A stretch of 64,000 bases of DNA from Chryseobacterium indologenes (GTDB lineage: Bacteria > Bacteroidota > Bacteroidia > Flavobacteriales > Weeksellaceae), in the NCBI GenBank assembly GCA_002439165.1, contig DJTE01000048.1, positions 210,089 through 274,088 on the forward strand, read 5' to 3'. The notes below the pieces were generated by a model that was not told where the DNA came from, did no database searches, and saw only the letters and a program-made list of their open reading frames with translations. This document shows, one piece after another, positions 59,104 to 64,000 of this stretch. Position numbers and translations under genes: made by a program. The first letter of the stretch is position 1, and each line of letters starts with the position of its first letter.

Positions 59104-59808
59104 TTATAAAGGTTTGTTGATAAGATCTAAAAATTCTCCTGACATATTCTGAGCTTTCAGTACAAACTTATCAATCCTCGTCAGCAGGATATTATAGAAA
59201 AAGTTGGCAGGAATTGCCACTGCCAAACCTACCGCTGTTTGTCCCAATGCCGTATAAATACCTTCGGAAAGGGTTTTAGGAGAGAATGATCCTGTTGCAT
59301 GAGACAGGTTGAAGAAAGCAATAATCATCCCGATTACCGTTCCTAAAAGCCCCAGCATAGGTGCGATACTCGGAACCACAGCCAGAAGGTTAAGATTTTT
59401 CTCCATATTGGCCACTTCTACCTGTGCCTGGGATTCCATAGCGCTTACAATATCGGAAACAGGACGTCCTAATCTTGAAATCCCTTTTTCCAGGATTCTG
59501 CCTTCAGGAGAGTTCTGTCTTTTACAGTAATCTGCCGCTGATTCTATTTTCCCTTCTTTGATAAAATCCTCTATATTATCCATAAAGTTGGAATCTGTTT
59601 TCGATGTCAGCCTTTTGATAAAGAAAAAACGTTCAAAGAACAGGTACAGAGAAAATACACCCAAAGCCAAAACGGTTACCATCACTATTTTAGCAAAAGC
59701 CCCTCCGTGGAACATGATCTTCCAAAATGAAAATTCTAAATCGTCTGTTGCAACTGCAGGTGCAGTAATCTGTGCAAATAAAATCTGAGTAAGTTCCGTT
59801 AACAGCAT
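59104..59808 (-). CDS. exbB: ExbB/MotA/TolQ-family proton channel
   Basis: The 234-residue protein has three membrane helices. Motifs are KIVMVTVLALGVFSLYLFFERFFF (helix 1), a cytoplasmic loop with GRILEKGISRLG, and VVPSIAPMLGLLGTVIGMI (helix 2), then ALGQTAVGLAVAIPANFFY (helix 3). It forms the pentameric stator of the ExbB-ExbD complex. It is the first gene of the operon. A -7 box lies at 59838-59845. Confidence 0.93.
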   Translation of the reverse strand: MLLTELTQILFAQITAPAVATDDLEFSFWKIMFHGGAFAKIVMVTVLALGVFSLYLFFERFFFIKRLTSKTDSNFMDNIEDFIKEGKIESAADYCKRQNSPEGRILEKGISRLGRPVSDIVSAMESQAQVEVANMEKNLNLLAVVPSIAPMLGLLGTVIGMIIAFFNLSHATGSFSPKTLSEGIYTALGQTAVGLAVAIPANFFYNILLTRIDKFVLKAQNMSGEFLDLINKPL

Positions 59809-59837
59809 TAATGTGAATTTTATAAAATTTTTAACGA

Positions 59838-59845
59838 CAAATGTA
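59838..59845 (-). promoter_or_regulatory. -7 box of the ExbB-ExbD-TonB operon
   Basis: TACATTTG on the minus strand matches TAnnTTTG and lies about 30 bases before the exbB ATG. Confidence 0.55.
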
Positions 59846-59980
59846 GTGGAATATTATGAATTGCTCTCTTAAAATTGCTTAAAAACAACTTAAATTTTGT
59901 TATCATACATCAACAGCAAATTTCTTTCCAAAAGGGTTTTTGAAAAGAAATCCGGTATAAAATAAAGCTGGCTGAAGGGC

Positions 59981-60442
59981 TTAATCTTCGTCTACTTCAA
60001 TATCGTCCTGCTTAAATTCGCATTTTAGTCTGAATGGGATCGGCTGATCAGATCCTGTATAGAAGTCATCAATAGTTCCTTTCCAGATCACCTGAAGCTC
60101 GCCTTCTTCGTTTTTTTCGAACTGAAGTTCATTATCGTAAATAAAGGCTTCCTCATCGTCAAAAAGATCTACTTCGGTGTAGCTGTCTTCTTCAGAATCA
60201 TTAATAACAATGGTCTTTCCTTCTATATCAGCAGATTCTATGGGAAAATCGAAGATCTCCAGTGAAAGCTGAGGAAAGTTGTACTGCAGTGAATCATCTT
60301 CTACATGATCCAGCCCGTCATCCGTGATCACTTCAACCTCAAGAAAGTGCTGCTGGTTGCTGTATACCGCCTTACAATAAGTATTTCTGATATTGTATTT
60401 TAGGGTCTCGTCCGGATGGTAAATTTTTAAAATCCCTTTCAT
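59981..60442 (-). CDS. Conserved acidic hypothetical protein
   Basis: The 153-residue protein is strongly acidic (DDGLDHVEDDSLQ, NDSEEDSYTEVDLFDDEEAF) and beta-rich, with no signal peptide or membrane segment. It begins MKGILKIYHPDETLKYNIRN and ends FRLKCEFKQDDIEVDED. It is recalled as a conserved flavobacterial cytoplasmic protein with no known role. It stands alone with its own -7 box. Confidence 0.8.
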   Translation of the reverse strand: MKGILKIYHPDETLKYNIRNTYCKAVYSNQQHFLEVEVITDDGLDHVEDDSLQYNFPQLSLEIFDFPIESADIEGKTIVINDSEEDSYTEVDLFDDEEAFIYDNELQFEKNEEGELQVIWKGTIDDFYTGSDQPIPFRLKCEFKQDDIEVDED

Positions 60443-60490
60443 TTTTTCTTAAAAAAGAACTGTAATAATATGATTGTTAAACGTTTTAGA

Positions 60491-60498
60491 CAAAGATA
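60491..60498 (-). promoter_or_regulatory. -7 box of the acidic protein gene
   Basis: TATCTTTG on the minus strand matches TAnnTTTG and lies about 50 bases before the ATG at 60442. Confidence 0.45.
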
Positions 60499-60580
60499 AA
60501 AAATTGATTCTAAGTTGAAAATATTTTGAAAATTATTTTTTAAATCATTCACGGATTATCCTGTATATCTCAATAATACT

Positions 60581-60588
60581 TACTTTTG
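60581..60588 (+). promoter_or_regulatory. -7 box of the DUF885 gene
   Basis: TACTTTTG matches TAnnTTTG. The predicted transcript start near 60595 precedes the ATG at 60608. Confidence 0.55.
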
Positions 60589-60607
60589 TTTCCTAAAGAT
60601 TTTGAAA

Positions 60608-62404
60608 ATGAAAAACATTTTATCAAAAAGCATTTTAGGACTGGGACTGATGATAGGGCTTGCCTCCTGCAAAAAGTCGGATTCTCCCCTGACGAAAGTA
60701 ACGCCTCCCAATCTGGATTCTATTGCAGCCAATTATTATGAACAGGCACTTAAATTATACCCTTTAGATGCTACTTCTCAGGGAGACACCCGGTATAACG
60801 ACCAGCTTCCGATTAATATTGACAAAGATTTTATTTCCGGAGAGATCGCGTTTTACAGCTCTGTACAGAAACAGCTGGAAAGTGTGGATTACAAGAGCCT
60901 TTCGGATGAAGATAAAGTGGTATATGATGTACTGGATTATACTTTAAAAGACAGAACCGAGGCATATGCCTACCACCCGGAATACATTCCTTTTACGCAG
61001 TTCGGAGGTCTGCCTCTTACTTTTCCTCTTTTTGGAAGCGGTGAAGGAAGCCAGCCTTTCAAAACGGAAAAAGATTACAGTGACTGGCTGAAAAGAATGG
61101 AGAAATTCCCTGAATGGATGAATACTGCCACTGAAAACTTCCGTGAAGGCATCAGCAATAAGATTGTACTTCCTAAAAAGCTGGTGGTAAAAATGATCCC
61201 ACAGATGAGAGCGGAAGAGATCACAACTTCCGATATGGAAAAAAATATTTTCTACGGACCCATCAGAAAGTTTCCGAAGAATTTCACAAAAGAGCAGAAA
61301 GACAAATTCAGTGCACAGTATAAGGAAGCTATTACCCAAAAGATCATTCCTGCCTACACCAAAATGGGAACTTTCCTCGAGAAAGAATACCTCCCGAAGG
61401 CAAGGGATACCGATGGCTACAACAGCCTTCCTAACGGGAATGAAATTTACAGATATTATGCAAAAAGCTGGACCACCACCAAGAAATCTCCTGAAGAGAT
61501 CAACAAAATCGGACTTCAGCAGGTGGCCATGCTTCGGGCAGAAATGGAAAAGGTAAAACAGCAGCTGGGCTTTTCAGGAACTTTGGAAGAATTCATCACT
61601 TTTGTAAAAACAGATCCGAAAGCGATGCCTTATAAAACGTCTAAGGAAGTTCTGGACGGATTCAACAGTATTTTAACGAAGATCACCCCGAAGCTGAAAA
61701 CCATGTTCAGTGTAACGCCTAAGACGAAGTTTGAGATCAGACAGACGGAGAAATTCAGAGAGGCCAGTGCCAGCGCAGAGTATATCCAGGGAACTCCGGA
61801 CGGAAAAAGACCGGGAATATTCTATATGCCGCTTCCTGATCCTTCAAAGTTCAATGTGACTTCAGGAATGGAATCTCTTTTCCTTCATGAAGCCATTCCG
61901 GGGCACCATTACCAGGTTTCCCTTCAGCAGGAAAATACAAAGCTTCCCAAATTCATGAGATTCGGATGGTTCGGAGCTTATGGTGAGGGTTGGGCACATT
62001 ACTGTGAAACATTAGGCCCTGAATTTGGTCTGTACACCGATCCTTACCAGAAAATGGGCTACCTGAGCGACCAGATGCTGAGAGCGGTAAGACTGGTTGT
62101 AGATACAGGAATCCATACCGGAACGATGACGAGAGAAGAAGCCATTAAATACTTCCTTAGCAATATTTCCTATGATGAAGCCAGTGCCACCGCAGAAGTG
62201 GAAAGATATATGGCAATGCCGGGACAGGCGCTAGGGTATAAAATCGGTTCTTTAAAGATCCGTGAGTTGAGAGATAAATACCAGAAACAGCTGGGAACAA
62301 AATTCAGTCTGGCCAGCTTCCATGATGAAGTATTAAGCCAGGGATGCCTGCCGCTGGATGTTCTTGACAGAAAGATGGAGCTTTGGGCTAAGAAGCAGAA
62401 ATAA
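60608..62404 (+). CDS. DUF885-family metallohydrolase-like lipoprotein
   Basis: From the ATG at 60608 the 598-residue product has a lipoprotein signal with lipobox GLASC (Cys 21). The DUF885 core carries the putative zinc motif SLFLHEAIPGHHYQVS, with a downstream GEGWAHYCETLG and a closing AMPGQALGYKIG. It is probably a periplasm- or surface-anchored peptidase or carboxypeptidase. The motif order matches the family and no key residue is missing. A strong terminator follows. Confidence 0.92.
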   Translation: MKNILSKSILGLGLMIGLASCKKSDSPLTKVTPPNLDSIAANYYEQALKLYPLDATSQGDTRYNDQLPINIDKDFISGEIAFYSSVQKQLESVDYKSLSDEDKVVYDVLDYTLKDRTEAYAYHPEYIPFTQFGGLPLTFPLFGSGEGSQPFKTEKDYSDWLKRMEKFPEWMNTATENFREGISNKIVLPKKLVVKMIPQMRAEEITTSDMEKNIFYGPIRKFPKNFTKEQKDKFSAQYKEAITQKIIPAYTKMGTFLEKEYLPKARDTDGYNSLPNGNEIYRYYAKSWTTTKKSPEEINKIGLQQVAMLRAEMEKVKQQLGFSGTLEEFITFVKTDPKAMPYKTSKEVLDGFNSILTKITPKLKTMFSVTPKTKFEIRQTEKFREASASAEYIQGTPDGKRPGIFYMPLPDPSKFNVTSGMESLFLHEAIPGHHYQVSLQQENTKLPKFMRFGWFGAYGEGWAHYCETLGPEFGLYTDPYQKMGYLSDQMLRAVRLVVDTGIHTGTMTREEAIKYFLSNISYDEASATAEVERYMAMPGQALGYKIGSLKIRELRDKYQKQLGTKFSLASFHDEVLSQGCLPLDVLDRKMELWAKKQK

Positions 62405-62411
62405 AAGAAAT

Positions 62412-62447
62412 AAAAAAATGGGACATTTACTATGCTCCCATTTTTTT
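62412..62447 (+). terminator. Rho-independent terminator of the DUF885 gene
   Basis: AAAAAAATGGGA and TCCCATTTTTTT form a 12-base stem with a 12-base loop, ending in T-runs. Confidence 0.88.
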
Positions 62448-62562
62448 ATGTTTTTTTCAAATAGATGCCTAAATTTTATAATTTTAGCAGCAATTATTTA
62501 AAGGAAAGAAGTTTAATCTGAATTTACTTTCTTTAGCCCTCAGGAACGAAAATACACTAACC

Positions 62563-63135
62563 ATGAAAAAAACAGGTCTCTTATTTTCTCTTTTCATCTT
62601 ATTCAGTTGCAGTAAGGATCAAAAGAAAGTTTCTGAGGATCTGGGTAAAGTAACCGTTGATAGAAGTATATCGTTCCATGACACCATACAGCTCCTTTCC
62701 CAATATCCTGAATTAAAACTTTTTAGTTCTGAAAAAACAGAAAACACCACGCGAACAGCTTATATTGTACAAAAGGCATCTTATTCTGATGGCTTTCACC
62801 GGAAAGCATTTATCTTTGATAATTACACATGCAAAGCGACGTGTGAAAATGACACGTTGGAAATTTTACTCAATAACAACAACGGATATTTTGGAAACGG
62901 AGTGCTTGTTCAGGTCTTTAACAACCAATTCCGCGTAAAAAATATTGATCCTAAAACATTGAAAGGCGAAATAAAGTTTTTCCGAAAAGGTGTCGTCAGA
63001 AAACAGCAATTGATTCTCAGCAAGAGTCATTTTCAAAAGAATGACAGCATTTACGGCTTCATCAATTATTACGGATTTATAGACAGTTTAGCAGAAAAGC
63101 ATTTCAGAGGATATTTTAAAACCATAATACAGTAA
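62563..63135 (+). CDS. Small lipoprotein of unknown function
   Basis: The 190-residue product has a lipoprotein signal with lipobox LFSC (Cys 16), then SKDQKKVSEDLG. The mature domain is beta-rich, with a Cys pair (NYTCKATCEND) that may form a disulfide. It ends RGYFKTIIQ. No family is recognised. It stops two bases before the DinB-like gene, so the two are likely co-translated, although their functions look unrelated. Confidence 0.75.
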   Translation: MKKTGLLFSLFILFSCSKDQKKVSEDLGKVTVDRSISFHDTIQLLSQYPELKLFSSEKTENTTRTAYIVQKASYSDGFHRKAFIFDNYTCKATCENDTLEILLNNNNGYFGNGVLVQVFNNQFRVKNIDPKTLKGEIKFFRKGVVRKQQLILSKSHFQKNDSIYGFINYYGFIDSLAEKHFRGYFKTIIQ

Positions 63136-63137
63136 AC

Positions 63138-63584
63138 ATGATCACAGAAAGCCTTAAGTCTCTTTACAACAGGGATTTAAATAAGTTAAAAGCAGAAATC
63201 GAAGCCTATCAGCATGAAGCCGTGATCTGGAAGACGGATAAAAACATCTCCAATTCCGCGGGAAATCTGTGCCTTCATCTCATTGGAAACCTCAGCCATT
63301 TTATCGGCGCGCAACTCGGAAATACCGGCTACATCAGAAACCGGGAACTTGAATTTTCCCTGAAAAACATTCCCAGATCCGAACTTACAGAAAATATTGA
63401 GGCTTTGCAGAGCATGATCAATACCGTTCTCGGTTCATTAAATCCCGAAGACCTTGAAAAGGAATATCCTCTTATTGTTTTTGAAGATAAAATGACCACA
63501 GGCTACTTTCTGATCCACCTGATTACCCATCTGGATTATCATCTGGGACAGATTAATTATCACCGGAGACTTCTGGATGTATAG
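63138..63584 (+). CDS. DinB-like (DUF1572) four-helix protein
   Basis: The 148-residue protein has the DinB-like four-helix pattern with three spaced histidines likely to bind a metal: AGNLCLHLIGNLSHFIGAQL and LIHLITHLDYHLGQINYHRR. DinB/YfiT-type proteins are metal-binding hydrolases or thiol-transferases of varied function. The length fits. It follows the lipoprotein gene with a two-base gap and is convergent with the endonuclease III gene. Confidence 0.88.
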   Translation: MITESLKSLYNRDLNKLKAEIEAYQHEAVIWKTDKNISNSAGNLCLHLIGNLSHFIGAQLGNTGYIRNRELEFSLKNIPRSELTENIEALQSMINTVLGSLNPEDLEKEYPLIVFEDKMTTGYFLIHLITHLDYHLGQINYHRRLLDV

Positions 63585-63612
63585 ATTGTAAAATAGGTTC
63601 TTCAGCAGGGAC

Positions 63613-64000
63613 TTATTTCTCAAACATCATCTTCGTAATAAAGTCTTTTTCGCCCTTTCCTCTTGCGGGAGAATACTCCCTGCCGTAAAAAATGATCTGA
63701 AGGTGCAGCTTATTCCACACTTCTTCCGGGAACAGTTTTTTGGCGTCTTTTTCTGTTTCCACTACATTTTTTCCTGAGGTAAGCTTCCACTGGGTCATAA
63801 GGCGGTGAATGTGCGTATCTACCGGAAAAGCAGGAAAGCCAAAGCCCTGACTCATCACAACGGAAGCTGTTTTGTGCCCTACGCCCGGAAGCGCCTCCAA
63901 TTCCTCATAAGTCTGCGGAACGATACCGTTATGTCTTTCCAGTAAGAGTTCGGCCATTCTCTTCAGGTTTTTGGCTTTTGTATTGGACAGTCCAATTTCT
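63613..64000 (-). CDS. nth: Endonuclease III, 3' part (gene continues outside the window)
   Basis: The last 128 residues are visible, reading from EIGLSNTKAKNLKRMAELLL at the window edge. The helix-hairpin-helix ALPGVGHKTASVVM carries the catalytic lysine and the next loop PVDTHIHRL the catalytic aspartate. It should excise oxidised pyrimidines and cut abasic sites. The C-terminus (FYGREYSPARGKGEKDFITK, then MMFEK) lacks the four cysteines of the iron-sulfur loop seen in E. coli Nth. The first part of the gene lies beyond 64000. Confidence 0.9.
   Translation of the reverse strand, partial: EIGLSNTKAKNLKRMAELLLERHNGIVPQTYEELEALPGVGHKTASVVMSQGFGFPAFPVDTHIHRLMTQWKLTSGKNVVETEKDAKKLFPEEVWNKLHLQIIFYGREYSPARGKGEKDFITKMMFEK

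Overview
The window looks like the chromosome of a flavobacterium of the Weeksellaceae, most likely Chryseobacterium or a close relative. The basis is AT-rich intergenic DNA, promoters of the Bacteroidota type (-7 box TAnnTTTG), type IX secretion sorting domains, many N-terminal lipoboxes and signal peptides ending in 'AQ', SpvB/RHS proteins, and familiar flavobacterial versions of mutS, accD, fbaA, nadK, pepT and thiL. No rRNA, tRNA, CRISPR array, integrase or complete insertion sequence was recognised.

Region 1 (1-10.1 kb, leftward) is an RHS polymorphic-toxin operon. In transcription order it holds a TPR protein with an RR signal, a lamin-tail-domain protein with a type IX sorting tail, a 2251-residue SpvB/RHS protein whose C-terminal tip carries an HExxH metallopeptidase-like motif, and a small exported protein that is the immunity candidate. 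The genes overlap by 4-7 bases. A broken coding scrap lies past the immunity gene.

Region 2 (10.4-26.7 kb) is mainly surface and regulatory genes: an exported barrel-like protein, a type IX cargo protein, an ECF sigma factor with a membrane-spanning anti-sigma/barrel partner, two lipoproteins, a cluster of small genes with two HTH proteins, two secreted proteins sharing a terminal module, a TPR-membrane-AraC sensor and an AraC regulator. An intergenic promoter-hairpin-terminator array near 25.1 kb may be a small RNA.

Region 3 (26.8-43.8 kb) is housekeeping mixed with small secreted proteins. It has an operon of a putative metallopeptidase, CsaA, a DEDD exonuclease and a MIP18-family protein, then a sulfurtransferase, an HMG-CoA-lyase-like enzyme, PepT, a Bcr/CflA transporter with an AraC regulator, ThiL, a thioesterase, an HI0933-type flavoprotein, three exported TonB-C-like proteins and two thioredoxin-fold proteins. 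Three short genes (33.25, 42.07 and 43.66 kb) encode cysteine-rich peptides with double-glycine-type or related leaders. Two of them share a Cx4C...CC pattern and flank the thioredoxin-like pair.

Region 4 (43.8-64 kb) is mostly core: mutS, a GNAT acetyltransferase, a JmjC/cupin-like protein, a bestrophin-like channel, a SpoU methyltransferase, a CBS protein with nadK, fbaA, accD, a SpmA/SpmB-like membrane protein, an ExbB-ExbD-TonB operon, a DUF885 lipoprotein, a DinB-like protein and the 3' part of an endonuclease III gene. AccD lacks its zinc-ribbon cysteines and the endonuclease III lacks its iron-sulfur cysteines. The strongest leads for new biology are the RHS metallopeptidase/exported-immunity module and the double-glycine peptides around the thioredoxin genes.
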